Assembly (NCBI GenBank): GCA_903896505.1
Contig: CAITXU010000189.1
Coordinates: 1 to 50,617, forward strand
Reading direction: 5' to 3'
Length of the DNA: 50,617 nt
Source of the DNA: an uncultured Verrucomicrobiota bacterium
Lineage (GTDB): Bacteria > Verrucomicrobiota > Verrucomicrobiia > Limisphaerales > UBA9464
In this document: positions 43,001 through 50,617 of the stretch, piece by piece
Numbering within the stretch: the first letter of the stretch is position 1
Layout: each line of letters starts with the position of its first letter
Position numbers and translations under genes: made by a program
Notes under the pieces: model-generated
What the model saw: only the letters and a program-made list of their open reading frames with translations
Databases searched by the model: none
What the model was told of the DNA's origin: nothing

Positions 43001-43402
43001 GGGACAGTCGCCGCCGTCGCTGGCCTTCACCCCTTCATTGTCACCTTCTTTCAAGGAAATGGCGGCCAGGGTCTTATTGCCTCGTATGAAGGCCCAGACA
43101 CTCCCAAGCGAGTCATTCCCACAACCGCCTACTTCAGGTCTCAGCCCGGAATCGTTCAGACGGGACTTTCAAGAGATCAATTCTGGCTCGATTACCTGCG
43201 TCCGGTCTACGGACCGGCCAGTGCCTACCAATACTTGGTGGATGCCTCAGAGGACCTTCCGAACTGGTCCGGCGGACTACCTCAAATCAATCAATCCAAC
43301 GTCCTTTCAGACCCTCCCTACCGACTGGTCCGAGCCTATCACCCGGAGTCGACCACGCTTTTTACACACGGTTTCCTTCGCCTGACGGTCAAATCTCCCT
43401 GA
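40058..43402 (+). CDS. Secreted pectate-lyase-fold protein with two PA14 domains
   Basis: This 1114-residue exported protein has a Sec signal (MFRLLSGVIAAWGLMAYALA). Residues about 30-340 look like a Pectate_lyase_3 beta-helix (LKRDFGAVGDGIANDTGALQ), and residues about 350-610 repeat the theme (NYGATYGSGADNTAAFQRAI). A chitobiase-like C-terminal segment follows (LRYTADGTEPSLASTPWPQV). Two PA14 carbohydrate-binding domains come next, around residues 745-880 and 890-1030 (GFFLSSSDGSRLLLGN; RFSTTSDDGSALFLGS). The last 70 residues form another beta module. The architecture suggests binding or cleavage of an acidic polysaccharide outside the cell. Catalytic residues cannot be assigned, so a purely structural role is possible. 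It is a single-gene unit upstream of the PadR operon. Confidence 0.82.
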   Translation: MFRLLSGVIAAWGLMAYALADDHIVFPSDPSVLNLKRDFGAVGDGIANDTGALQKAFDASGGMGGPSKILWISNGTYLVTNTLVVHTLGPWVYGETRDGVVIRLADRARQSVTNCTSVIRTHPSDTQATSSDFFMRNFHNFTVDVGDNPGVDGIRWYGNNTSLLKDILVRGRGVGGIGINAGFIGLNGPNLIQDTVIDGFDTGISAPFVWGETISRVTIRDCRVQGIYVLANSVGIEDLLVENTPLGLNVDNYPPFSGWNGVVALVGATFRGGNPSGPAITNTGTLYARNVTSTGFKQALIGRGAKGSVTSPNIIEFFSEDPVRLYANSTRTSLQLPIKPEPDLPWETHLDNWVCANNYGATYGSGADNTAAFQRAIDAAAARGATTVYLRGSDGGTYQMNGEVKVRGSVQRFMALGWGRIVAGSTNAKFIVDYTSAPIVKFHNLQAFGGRPVTVENRSSTNAMVVESSDVTPLGTGRGDIFVTDCACRLKLSSPGQNLWARQLNPEGDDNVGLVQNYGANLWVLGVKHEGGGIRFRTSDGGKTEILGLFNYSTGVRDNDSRPMFDVDNSAFTAAGVREITFGNAYEVKLREVRQGSVQQTQQGGWTGWALYSGWNQGLTNGPTAAALPVVEPADSRFNADAQVFVNTGRYTWSWPAGGSFIDSLDLTATTSTPNAQLRYTADGTEPSLASTPWPQVLTISNSVTIKVKAFAPPLAPSATAVIPLTALAPRPPNPSWHPANGINYAYYEIPVGSTRLPAFANLTAKTNGVAPIPDATPRLREKGFALRFTGAVTIPTGGLYGFFLSSSDGSRLLLGNDLLIDNNGAHGNQEKSRYLAMEAGQYPISVEFFNGGGTHNLTLSYEGPNLPKQPIPASAFVVRNSIPIPPPTTPGLEYQYFQGSWSALPDFDSLQPVKIGVTGAVSIAPRLRNNDYGLRLFGWIYLPKDGVWRFSTTSDDGSALFLGSTQIVKNDGTHGMVEQSGTVAAVAGLHPFIVTFFQGNGGQGLIASYEGPDTPKRVIPTTAYFRSQPGIVQTGLSRDQFWLDYLRPVYGPASAYQYLVDASEDLPNWSGGLPQINQSNVLSDPPYRLVRAYHPESTTLFTHGFLRLTVKSP

Positions 43403-43442
43403 TCGTCATTTTTGCAACAAAAAGAGCAATGCGCCTTGCATA

Positions 43443-43457
43443 CATAGTTCAACTATG
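43443..43457. promoter_or_regulatory. Palindrome before the PadR gene, possible operator
   Basis: CATAGTT-C-AACTATG is a perfect inverted repeat of two 7-base arms, ending 13 bases before the PadR start. Flanking ATA/TAT continues the symmetry loosely. PadR proteins bind such AT-rich inverted repeats at their own promoters, so autoregulation is plausible. Confidence 0.55.
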
Positions 43458-43470
43458 CATATTACCTCTA

Positions 43471-43806
43471 GTGAAAATCAGCAAGGAATTGAACGCCGCT
43501 TCCTCCACCGCCATCGTCCTTGGAATTCTCCAGGAGGGCGAAAGTTACGGTTATGCCATTGCCCAACGTGTCCGGGAACTTTCCCATGATGAGGTCCAGT
43601 GGACTGATGGTATGCTCTACCCAATTCTTCATCGTCTCGAAGGCGACGGGCTGATTTCAGCCCGCTGGGGGGAGTCCGAGACCGGTCGTAAGCGGAAGTA
43701 CTACCAGATTGAACCGTCTGCATTGAAGACGCTGAAAGAAGAACGCCACCAATGGAATGTCGTCCACAACGTCCTCCAACAATTATGGAACACCCAAACG
43801 TCTTGA
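43471..43806 (+). CDS. PadR-family transcriptional regulator
   Basis: This 111-residue winged-helix repressor is of the PadR type: STAIVLGILQEGESYGYAIA, RVRELS, WTDGMLYPILHRLEGDGLIS and ARWGESETGRKRKYYQIEPS are all family-typical. I chose the GTG at 43471, which gives MKISKELNAASST; earlier starts run through the palindrome and the presumed promoter. It overlaps the next gene by 22 bp, so the pair is cotranslated. PadR proteins paired with a small membrane partner usually respond to envelope or small-molecule signals; the signal here is unknown. Confidence 0.93.
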   Translation: MKISKELNAASSTAIVLGILQEGESYGYAIAQRVRELSHDEVQWTDGMLYPILHRLEGDGLISARWGESETGRKRKYYQIEPSALKTLKEERHQWNVVHNVLQQLWNTQTS

Positions 43807-44408
43807 ACCTCCCTCCGGAAATCCAACGGCTTCTGAAGACTCTGCCATCCCCCATCGCTCTCGAATTGGAGGACCACCTGTTGGAAGAGTACTCCCGGCA
43901 TCTCCGCGATGGTGAGACGCCGGAACGAGCCTTGCAGTTGACCGCCGAACGCTTCGGTGAGCTGCTTGAAATAGCACCCGCGTGTGCAGCGGTGGCACCC
44001 AGCCGGTGGTGGCTGAGGCGTGAAGCGCCGGTCGATTTCAAGCTCGTGGTGGTCGGCTGGATGATTTTGTCGGTCTTCATGGCCAGCCGGATTTGCTTTG
44101 CATCTACCCCGTCGCACACCTCCATTGTGGCCTGCCTGTTGACCGGGCTGTCCTGCGCCTGTTTGGGAGCCGGTTTCTTGCGGCGCAGCGGAACCATCGT
44201 TTGGGCCTCGATCGCCTTTGCCCTTGGAACAGCGGTCATCTCATTTTTCGTCCCCATCCGCCAGGATATCGCCGACTTCATTGTTTCAGGCTGCGCTCTT
44301 GAGCCGATTTTGTTGGAGGTTATCGCGGTCTTCTCGGTGCTCTCGATGGCGACAGCCTGGAAGGAAGCGCGGGCCCGGAAACAATTGGCCCTGACCTACT
44401 CGGGCTGA
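43785..44408 (+). CDS. Membrane protein with HAAS-like N-terminal domain
   Basis: This 207-residue protein begins with a soluble helical region (LPSPIALELEDHLLEEYSRH, then LRDGETPERALQLTAERFGE) that resembles the HAAS/permease-prefix domain commonly found next to PadR regulators. Four hydrophobic segments follow from about residue 85 to 190, and the C-terminus is short and basic. The ATG at 43785 lies inside the PadR coding end. I infer that it works with the PadR protein as its envelope partner or target. The membrane part has no family I recognise. Confidence 0.7.
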   Translation: MEHPNVLNLPPEIQRLLKTLPSPIALELEDHLLEEYSRHLRDGETPERALQLTAERFGELLEIAPACAAVAPSRWWLRREAPVDFKLVVVGWMILSVFMASRICFASTPSHTSIVACLLTGLSCACLGAGFLRRSGTIVWASIAFALGTAVISFFVPIRQDIADFIVSGCALEPILLEVIAVFSVLSMATAWKEARARKQLALTYSG

Positions 44409-44475
44409 GATGCATCGAACAACTCGACGGGTTTCCTCTCTCCATAAACTTCACGGCTGTCCTTATTATTCCACT

Positions 44476-46215
44476 ATGAAACATAGTCCCCAAACCGTCC
44501 GTGGTGCCACAGATACGTCCACACTGCTCGCACGATGGATTCATGGAGCCCTGGCCGTGGTTGCTGCATTCGACCTGGCGTCGGCAGTTGCTCAACAAGC
44601 GGACCCTGGTTCCTCTCCAACCAAAGTCGACCTGACGATACCGGGATACGCCTTTGCGAACTCTCTCGACTCTGCCGTACTGATTCACGGAAGCATCCTC
44701 CTTCCCTCGTCAGTTTCGCCCACTTCGGCGACGTGGGCGCTAGGCAGTGGCGACCCAAAGCCACTGAATTACGGGAGTGACAATCAATTCGACTTGCTGG
44801 TCACCAATCTCCCCTCAGGAAAATCTCCCCTTCTATTCTCTGTTATCGGGAGCGACCAGCTCAAGTACCAGGGCTTTCTCACCGTCCTATCCGGAGATTT
44901 TAATGGACCGCAATTGGCGGTCGATGGACCCGCTTGGCTGGTTCCGGCGTTTTCATTGGGCGGCGCTCCAGTAGTGGCCGAATCCAACCAGATACAGCTG
45001 ACGGGAATGGTCACTGACAACGTCGCTGTTCGACGCCTTCATTTTACCGAAACTCTTCCGCCCGATGCTTCTGGAGCTCCTGGCAGCAGCACCACCAATC
45101 TACTTCGGGATGAGGATGTTGTGGTCGGGACGAATGGCGTGTTCACAATTCCCAACATCCTTCTTCCGGAAGACCGGCAGGCGCAGATCGTCCTCGAAGC
45201 AGAAGACCCAACCGGAAATCTGTCCTTTCTTTCAGCATCGATCCTTGGGTCAAAGGCACCAGCACCAGCTGGGCCAGCCCCTGCAATCTATCTCGGAGAA
45301 ACCGAACAGACCGTTCCAGAGAACGTTAGTATTCTCATAATCCCGTTCAAAGTAGGTCTCCCCAATCCGAAAGCCACTGCACAAGTCCAGCTCCGATCCC
45401 AAGGCGGCTCGGCAACCGAAGGACTGGATTTCCGAATCGAATCGGCATTCATCAACCTCGGTCCGGGAGAATACTTCGGCAGCTTTTCGGTCGAAATCAT
45501 CAACGACTTAGAAACGGAAGCCGATGAGAGCTTGGTCTTGGAGCTTTTGGTCACCACTGAAGGTGTCACCTCGGCACCCGCTCGACTCGACGTCACCATC
45601 GTCGATGACGATTCGCCCGGCGCCGTGTCCTTCGTTGCGCCCCAATTTGTCGTCAACGAAGCAGCCGGACGCGCGTCATTGAATCTGGTCCGCACCGGCG
45701 CCATTGGATTTGTGGGCAACGTTTCCTACACGATGGAAGGCGATGCCGACCTTCTGGCAACCGCCGGGTCTTCCCAAACGGGTTCCATCTCGTTTCCGGA
45801 AGGAAAAGCAGAGGCCACATTGCTGATTCCGTTGCTGAACGACCCGATGGCCCAGGGGAACCGTCGTTTGACTGTCCGTTTGTCCCAGCCCTCCGGCGGA
45901 ATGAGGCTTGGAGAGAATTCGGCCACCATTTTGACCGTTCGTGACGACGAAACCCAGCCGTCGCCCCTCCCACAATCCGTCGACCGTTACAATTTCTCCG
46001 GCAAGCAAGGCGTCAACATCACGTTTTGGACCGAATCTGGGTTCCGATACGTCATCGATTACTCTTCATCTCCCGAAACGGGAGATTGGTCGACGTTGGC
46101 CACCCTTGTGGGGAACGATTCCATGCAGTCGGTCTGGGACTCGACCGAAAAGGCCCTCAGTCGGTTTTACCGGTATCGCATCGAGAATTCGCAGGCGACG
46201 ACCCCTGGGAAGTAG
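44476..46215 (+). CDS. Exported Calx-beta domain protein
   Basis: This 579-residue protein has a probable signal peptide (hydrophobic ALAVVAAFDLASAVA, cleavage near residue 40). The N-terminal 210 residues form an unassigned beta region. Two Calx-beta domains follow, around residues 270-380 (SEVQ-type strands with TEGLDFRIESAFINLGPGEY, ETEADESLVLELL, IVDDD) and 380-490 (VSFVAPQFVVNEAAGRASLN and GNRRLTVRLS). These bind calcium or mediate adhesion in other proteins. The last 70 residues (FWTESGFRYVIDYS, SRFYRYRIEN) carry the C-terminal module shared with other exported proteins here. It begins 67 bp after the PadR partner gene. Function unknown; surface adhesion is only a guess from the domains. 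Confidence 0.75.
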   Translation: MKHSPQTVRGATDTSTLLARWIHGALAVVAAFDLASAVAQQADPGSSPTKVDLTIPGYAFANSLDSAVLIHGSILLPSSVSPTSATWALGSGDPKPLNYGSDNQFDLLVTNLPSGKSPLLFSVIGSDQLKYQGFLTVLSGDFNGPQLAVDGPAWLVPAFSLGGAPVVAESNQIQLTGMVTDNVAVRRLHFTETLPPDASGAPGSSTTNLLRDEDVVVGTNGVFTIPNILLPEDRQAQIVLEAEDPTGNLSFLSASILGSKAPAPAGPAPAIYLGETEQTVPENVSILIIPFKVGLPNPKATAQVQLRSQGGSATEGLDFRIESAFINLGPGEYFGSFSVEIINDLETEADESLVLELLVTTEGVTSAPARLDVTIVDDDSPGAVSFVAPQFVVNEAAGRASLNLVRTGAIGFVGNVSYTMEGDADLLATAGSSQTGSISFPEGKAEATLLIPLLNDPMAQGNRRLTVRLSQPSGGMRLGENSATILTVRDDETQPSPLPQSVDRYNFSGKQGVNITFWTESGFRYVIDYSSSPETGDWSTLATLVGNDSMQSVWDSTEKALSRFYRYRIENSQATTPGK

Positions 46216-46275
46216 TCTCTGCTGTCCGTCGATTTCAGCGCTTTTCGGGATTCAAAACGGCGCTAGAATAGGCGG

Positions 46276-49200
46276 GTGACCACCGTTCCTCGTCGTCCTT
46301 GGTTCCCTGGTATTTTGGCAGCGTGCTGGTTTTTGCACGCAGGTGTAGCGGCGCCCGCCGAGGATGAATTTGCCCTCGGCGTGCGAACTACACCGCCGCT
46401 GTCCACCGAGTCCGAGATCGCCAAACTGCACGTTCCCGCGGGCTTCGAAATGCAGCTGGTGGCCTCCGAGCCGGATATCCACAAGCCAATGAACCTGGCT
46501 TTTGATTCCGCCGGACGGCTCTGGGTGACCACCAGCGTGGAGTACCCCTTCCCGGCCAAAGATGGGCACGGACGGGACCGGCTGATGATCTTCGAGGACT
46601 TCGGTCCCGATGGCCGGGCCCGCAAGGTGACCCAATTCGCCGATGGCCTGAACATCCCCATTGGGGTCTACCCCTTTCGTTCACCGGGTCCCAATGGAAA
46701 AGAAACCTGGAAAGCCATCGTCTGGTCGATCCCGAATGTCTGGCTCATGGAGGACACCAACGGAGATGGCCATGCCGACCGCCGGGAACTCCTGTACGGT
46801 GCCTTCGACGTCAGCCGGGACACCCATGGAAATCAGGCCTCGTTCCGGCGTGGATTCGACGGCTGGCTCTACGCCACCCACGGATTCAACAATGATTCCC
46901 ACGTTCGAGGTCGCGACGGGAATCAGGTGGATCTCAACTCTGGAAATACGTACCGGATGCGCCTCGACGGTTCCAGGATGGAGCACCACACTTGGGGGCA
47001 GGTGAATCCGTTTGGCCTCGCCTGGGATGAACGTGGAAACCTCTACTCCAGCGACTGTCACAGCGCTCCGGTGTATCAATTGTTGGCCGGCGGATATTAT
47101 CCCAGCTTTGGCAAGCCTCATGACGGCCTGGGTTTTGCCCCGGTCCTGATGGAACACGCGCATGGATCGACCGCCATCGACGGCATGGTCTATTACAACG
47201 ATGACCTCTGGCCTGCAGAGTACCGCGACCATGTGTTTATCGGCAACGTGATGACCAGCCGGGTCAATCAGGACCACCTGGAATTTCACGGCTCATCTCC
47301 CCGTGCCATTGAGGAGCCCGACTTTGTGGTCGCCGATGATCCCTGGTTCCGCCCGGTGGACAATCTACTCGGGCCGGATGGAGCCCTGTACATTGCTGAT
47401 TTTTATAATCGGATCATCGGACATTACGAGGTACCCCTCTCGCATCCCGGCCGCGACCATGATCACGGGCGCATCTGGCGGGTGGTTTACAAAGGCAATA
47501 GCGCCACTCCACATCTGCGACCGGCGCCCCTGGCTCAGGATGTCAATGGACTGGTCGGAGAACTTGCTTCACCAAACCTGAATCGCCGGATGCTGGCGAT
47601 GAACGATCTGGCAGACCGTTTTGGCAACCAGATCGTGGCTCAGTTGGAACTCGCTGCGAAGAAACCTTCCAATCAGGCACAACACATCAGCCTGCTTTGG
47701 TTGCTCCAGCGATTGCATTCCCCTTCCCTGTACAGCCAGCTCACGGCAGCGTCGGAATCCGGTTCACCTCTGGTCCGAACTCACGCCATGCGTCTGGCCA
47801 CTGTGGAGCTTGAGCAACTCCGTCTGGCCAAATCCGGCGGCCCCCTACCCCCCGACCAACGCTTACGCCTCAATCAATTATCGTCGACGGCGCTTGAGCG
47901 CCTGTCAGACCCGGATGCACTGGTGCGCCGCTGCGCCGCTGAGGTCCTCGCGACCTCACCGTCCTTTGCCCATCTTCGTCCCCTCATGACCGCGTTATCC
48001 AATGCGGATGCCGCCGATACCCACTTGGTCTACGTCTTGCGAAAGTCGCTCCGGGATCAATTGCTGGATTCTGCCACCATTTCAGCGGCCCTCTCCACCG
48101 ACTGGAATCCTGCTGAAGTTCGAATGCTGGCGGACGTGGCCATCGCCGTGCCCACCGCCGAGGCCGCTGCGCTCCTGGCACGAAATCTTCCAACCTTGGC
48201 CAGCGATCCTCATCCTCAACCGAGCATCGCCGATGTGCTGAAACACGCCGCTCGTTACGCGCCCGAAACCGAATTTGTCGCGCTGGCCCAGTTTGCCCGG
48301 CGCTTCTTCGCCTCCGACCTCGAAGCCCAACTGGGCTTGTTCCAGTCGATGCAAAAAGGTCTCGAACAACGGGGATTGCCCCTATCATCGGAGCTAAAGG
48401 ACTGGGGACAGGAATTAGTCGGACAGGTGTTGGATCAACCCGACCCATCCTCTGGTTGGAGAAATCAGACTCTGGACTCCGCTCCGACCCTGAATCCCTG
48501 GGATTTCGAAACCCGCCGTCTCGCGGATGGAACTTCGGTTCGCGTCCTCTCCAGCTTTCCGCATGGCGAAGGCCTTACCGGCACCCTGCAATCTCCGTCC
48601 TTTGCCGCACCCGCCGAATTAAGCTTTTGGCTCGGAGGCCATGACGGCTCGCCCGATCAACCCCCCGCTCACAAGAATTGGCTGGTTCTCCGGGATACGG
48701 CCTCCAAGTCCGTCGTCCGGGAAGCCGCGCCGCCTCGCAATGATGTTGGCCAAAAGATTACCTGGAATCTGTCAGATCTGGCCGGACACCCGGTCTACCT
48801 GGAATTGACCGATGGCGACACGGGCTCGGCGTACGCATGGATCGATCTGGCGAAGCCCGAATCCACCGTCATTCCGTGGCCTTCAGCAGGTCCCCGCCCC
48901 AGTTCGGAACAACTCATCACGGCCATTCGGTTGGCTCGTCAACTCGGTCTTAAAACTCGTGCCTCGGCATTGGTCGCACTGGCGCAAGATGATCAACGCG
49001 ACACCGACGTCCGGCTGGCAGCCGCACAGACCGCCTTGGAATTGGACCCGGCAAATTCTGTCGCTTCCCTTGGTCCGCTTCTGGAGTCGCCCACATCGTC
49101 GGAGCATTTCCGGGGAAAGTTCGGTCAACTGTTGGCAGAGCAAAATTCCCCGTCTACCCGGCAAAGAATTCTTTCAGCCCTCAAAGCTGCCCCCTATCGA

Positions 49201-49863
49201 CTACAAGCCCTCTGGGCCTCGTCCCTCATTTCAAGTCATGACGGTGCCGATGCGTTTCTCATCGCTGTTGAAAACGGTCAGGCTCCGGCCCGCATCCTGC
49301 AATCTGTCGGAACCCGGAACAGAATTCAGGCGGCAAATCCGCCCGATTGGCAGGCGCGATTGGACCGACTCACCCGGGGACTGCCGCCGGCAGACGAGGC
49401 CAGGGACCGATTGATTGCCGAGCGACGCAGCCACTTTGATTCATCGACCGCCAATGCTTCCGAGGGAAAGCGATTGTTCAGCGTCACCTGTGCCCCCTGC
49501 CACCAAATCGACGGCGTGGGCGGCCTTGTCGGTCCCCAATTGACGGGAGTGGGAAATCGCGGGCTCGATCGGTTGTGCGAAGACATTCTCGATCCCAATC
49601 GCAATGTCGACAAAGCCTTCCGCCAAACCCTCCTGACCTTGAAGGACGGCGAGGTGATGGCGGGATTGATACGGCGTGAGGAAGGTGATCTCATCATTCT
49701 GGCTGATGCCTCAGGCAAGGAATTCTCGGTTCGCAAGCCCGACCTCCAGGAACGCCATGAGAGTGAACTGTCACTGATGCCGGACAACTTCGGAGAAGCC
49801 ATTCCTGCGGGTGAATTCAATCATCTGATGGCCTATCTTCTGACCCAAAAATTACAACGCTAG
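46276..49863 (+). CDS. PVC-type membrane-bound dehydrogenase with HEAT region and cytochrome c domain
   Basis: This 1195-residue exported protein has the architecture typical of planctomycete and verrucomicrobial giants. A signal peptide (about residues 10-26) is followed by a beta-propeller dehydrogenase domain (about 40-420; EMQLVASEPDIHKPMNLAFD, GHADRREL, GNQASFRRGFDGWLYATHGF, DNLLGPDGALYIADFYNRII). Then come HEAT-like helical repeats (about 430-700), a beta-sandwich (about 720-870) and another helical stretch. The C-terminal c-type cytochrome has one heme site CAPCH (C1072, C1075, H1076) and an axial-type methionine in SLMPDNFGE. It presumably oxidises a sugar or alcohol and passes electrons to the heme in the periplasm. 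The start is GTG at 46276. The substrate cannot be read from the sequence. Confidence 0.88.
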   Translation: MTTVPRRPWFPGILAACWFLHAGVAAPAEDEFALGVRTTPPLSTESEIAKLHVPAGFEMQLVASEPDIHKPMNLAFDSAGRLWVTTSVEYPFPAKDGHGRDRLMIFEDFGPDGRARKVTQFADGLNIPIGVYPFRSPGPNGKETWKAIVWSIPNVWLMEDTNGDGHADRRELLYGAFDVSRDTHGNQASFRRGFDGWLYATHGFNNDSHVRGRDGNQVDLNSGNTYRMRLDGSRMEHHTWGQVNPFGLAWDERGNLYSSDCHSAPVYQLLAGGYYPSFGKPHDGLGFAPVLMEHAHGSTAIDGMVYYNDDLWPAEYRDHVFIGNVMTSRVNQDHLEFHGSSPRAIEEPDFVVADDPWFRPVDNLLGPDGALYIADFYNRIIGHYEVPLSHPGRDHDHGRIWRVVYKGNSATPHLRPAPLAQDVNGLVGELASPNLNRRMLAMNDLADRFGNQIVAQLELAAKKPSNQAQHISLLWLLQRLHSPSLYSQLTAASESGSPLVRTHAMRLATVELEQLRLAKSGGPLPPDQRLRLNQLSSTALERLSDPDALVRRCAAEVLATSPSFAHLRPLMTALSNADAADTHLVYVLRKSLRDQLLDSATISAALSTDWNPAEVRMLADVAIAVPTAEAAALLARNLPTLASDPHPQPSIADVLKHAARYAPETEFVALAQFARRFFASDLEAQLGLFQSMQKGLEQRGLPLSSELKDWGQELVGQVLDQPDPSSGWRNQTLDSAPTLNPWDFETRRLADGTSVRVLSSFPHGEGLTGTLQSPSFAAPAELSFWLGGHDGSPDQPPAHKNWLVLRDTASKSVVREAAPPRNDVGQKITWNLSDLAGHPVYLELTDGDTGSAYAWIDLAKPESTVIPWPSAGPRPSSEQLITAIRLARQLGLKTRASALVALAQDDQRDTDVRLAAAQTALELDPANSVASLGPLLESPTSSEHFRGKFGQLLAEQNSPSTRQRILSALKAAPYRLQALWASSLISSHDGADAFLIAVENGQAPARILQSVGTRNRIQAANPPDWQARLDRLTRGLPPADEARDRLIAERRSHFDSSTANASEGKRLFSVTCAPCHQIDGVGGLVGPQLTGVGNRGLDRLCEDILDPNRNVDKAFRQTLLTLKDGEVMAGLIRREEGDLIILADASGKEFSVRKPDLQERHESELSLMPDNFGEAIPAGEFNHLMAYLLTQKLQR

Positions 49864-49899
49864 TCCACCGCCCCGACCGCCCCCGAACCGTATCCCGAC

Positions 49900-50388
49900 A
49901 TGGTCTCCATTCAGAAGCATCATCTCATCGCTCAAATCATCGCCCAGCTGGGAGAAGAGCGCGAACTCCTCTACCGGGCCGCACGGAGTGCCCATTTCGA
50001 GGCCACGGACGAACAAAGCAAGGCAGAGAACAAATACGACACCCGCGGACTCGAAGCCTCCTACCTGGCACGGGGACAGGCTCAAAAGGTCAAGGAGGTG
50101 GAATTGGCCATCGAACAGTTTCAAGGGCTCTCGTCTGCTCCCGTCGATCCCTCGGCGCCCATTCAATTGGGAACCCTGGTTCAATTGAAAAGCCCCAAAG
50201 GAAAAGCCTTTTATTTTGTCGGACCCCGGGCCGGTGGAATGGAGGTGCAACAGGACGAGCACGAAATCTGTGTCATTACCCCTCAGTCACCACTGGGTCA
50301 GCAACTGATTGGACAAAAGCGCGGTGCCCGCCTGCGACTCGACCTTGGGGGTACCCGCCAGGAGTTTGAAGTGGCCGGCGTTTGGTAG
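49900..50388 (+). CDS. GreA/GreB-related protein
   Basis: This 162-residue protein has a helical N-terminal half (HHLIAQIIAQLGEERELLYR and RSAHFEATDEQSKAENKYDT) and a C-terminal domain like the FKBP-like half of transcript-cleavage factors: IQLGTLVQLKSPKGKAFYFV, VITPQSPLGQQLIGQKRGAR, then RLRLDLGGTRQEFEVAGVW. The SPLGQQLIGQKRG stretch is the most telling. GreA itself rescues backtracked RNA polymerase using acidic residues at the coiled-coil tip; here that tip is not clearly conserved, so it may be a Gre-like factor with another role. It begins 36 bp after the PVC dehydrogenase gene. Confidence 0.72.
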   Translation: MVSIQKHHLIAQIIAQLGEERELLYRAARSAHFEATDEQSKAENKYDTRGLEASYLARGQAQKVKEVELAIEQFQGLSSAPVDPSAPIQLGTLVQLKSPKGKAFYFVGPRAGGMEVQQDEHEICVITPQSPLGQQLIGQKRGARLRLDLGGTRQEFEVAGVW

Positions 50389-50521
50389 GCCTTCACGAGA
50401 GACGCACAGGGTCAGGCCCGATACCTTTGGTATTGAGTGGTGGGTCGGTTGTGGTTTGAACGCTGCGGTTGCCAATGAACCAACCACGGGCAGGGGGTGC
50501 CATCGGAGGCCATCTGGACCG

Positions 50522-50617
50522 CCGCGGCTCACCGGGAGGTTCGCCCTACCATGGCCTTGTATTTTGCCGATGTAATCAATTGAATACCAAATACATTGGT
50601 AAGGCGAGGCTCCTGCC
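50522..50617. repeat. Partial inverted-repeat intergenic element at the window edge
   Basis: On the minus strand 50550-50522 reads GGTAGGGCGAACCTCCCGGT and continues with GAGCCGCGG; on the plus strand 50598-50617 reads GGTAAGGCGAGGCTCCTGCC. The two arms agree at most positions over the first 16 bases and point away from each other across a 47-bp AT-rich centre. The right arm is cut by the window end. This resembles a short non-coding REP-like or MITE-like element. No coding gene is evident in 50389-50617. Confidence 0.5.

Noticed and set aside
1..50617. Mobile elements or CRISPR
   Set aside because: I saw no transposase or integrase and no regular repeat-spacer pattern. The inverted repeat at the right edge is reported on its own.

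Overview
The window looks like a chromosome segment of a free-living, Gram-negative member of the Verrucomicrobia (PVC group). The main reasons are a very large PVC-type membrane-bound dehydrogenase fused to a c-type cytochrome (46276-49863), large exported beta-rich proteins that share a C-terminal 'W...FYR' type module, a BspA-type leucine-rich repeat protein, an exosortase/EpsI fusion beside an exopolysaccharide locus, and a TonB-dependent receptor, which implies an outer membrane. Coding density is high, many neighbouring genes overlap by 4 bp (ATGA/GTGA), and clear Shine-Dalgarno sequences are scarce. The species cannot be named from the sequence alone. I see no insertion sequence, prophage, integrase or CRISPR array.

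Layout. 1-1579 (+): the 3' part of eutB and complete eutC (ethanolamine ammonia-lyase). 1718-6178 (-): an LRR surface protein, an exported nucleotide pyrophosphatase/phosphodiesterase with a good terminator, and a predicted 40-residue membrane peptide. 6500-13719 (-): a tight five-gene operon that reads as an outside-to-inside purine nucleoside uptake and salvage pathway: TonB receptor, NUP-family protein, exported adenosine deaminase-like enzyme, NCS2 purine permease, and a nucleosidase-like lipoprotein. 14026-16915 (+): MarR regulator, CPBP protease and ROK-like kinase. 17069-19649 (+): an NtrC-type sigma-54 regulator and threonine aldolase. 19690-22598 (-): feoA-feoA-feoB ferrous iron uptake, diverging from an ABC transporter fused to a cyclic-nucleotide-binding domain (22808-25087, +).

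25317-25550 (+): tRNA-Pro(CGG) and tRNA-Leu(GAG), followed by three perfect hairpins in a row. 25654-30933 (-): an extracellular polysaccharide/exosortase cluster (UDP-sugar decarboxylase, initiating sugar transferase, exosortase-EpsI fusion, serine acetyltransferase). 30976-39935 (-): an exported M28 peptidase, stand-alone CoaB, an unusual threonyl-tRNA synthetase, a small tyrosine-phosphatase-like protein, an RlmI-type rRNA methyltransferase, a SET-domain protein and a GT-C-like membrane glycosyltransferase. 40058-50388 (+): a secreted pectate-lyase-fold/PA14 protein, a PadR regulator with a membrane partner, a Calx-beta protein, the PVC dehydrogenase-cytochrome, and a GreA/GreB-related protein. 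The right edge carries part of an inverted-repeat intergenic element.

The best candidate for a little-described system is the purine operon. It pairs an outer-membrane receptor with two exported enzymes of nucleoside metabolism and an inner-membrane base permease, in the style of a polysaccharide-utilisation locus but for nucleosides. Secondary points of interest are the exosortase whose usual histidine seems to be replaced, the terminator-like hairpin just before thrS together with a ThrS that lacks its TGS domain and carries a catalytic-core insertion, the cysteine-rich second FeoA, and the triple hairpin after the tRNAs.
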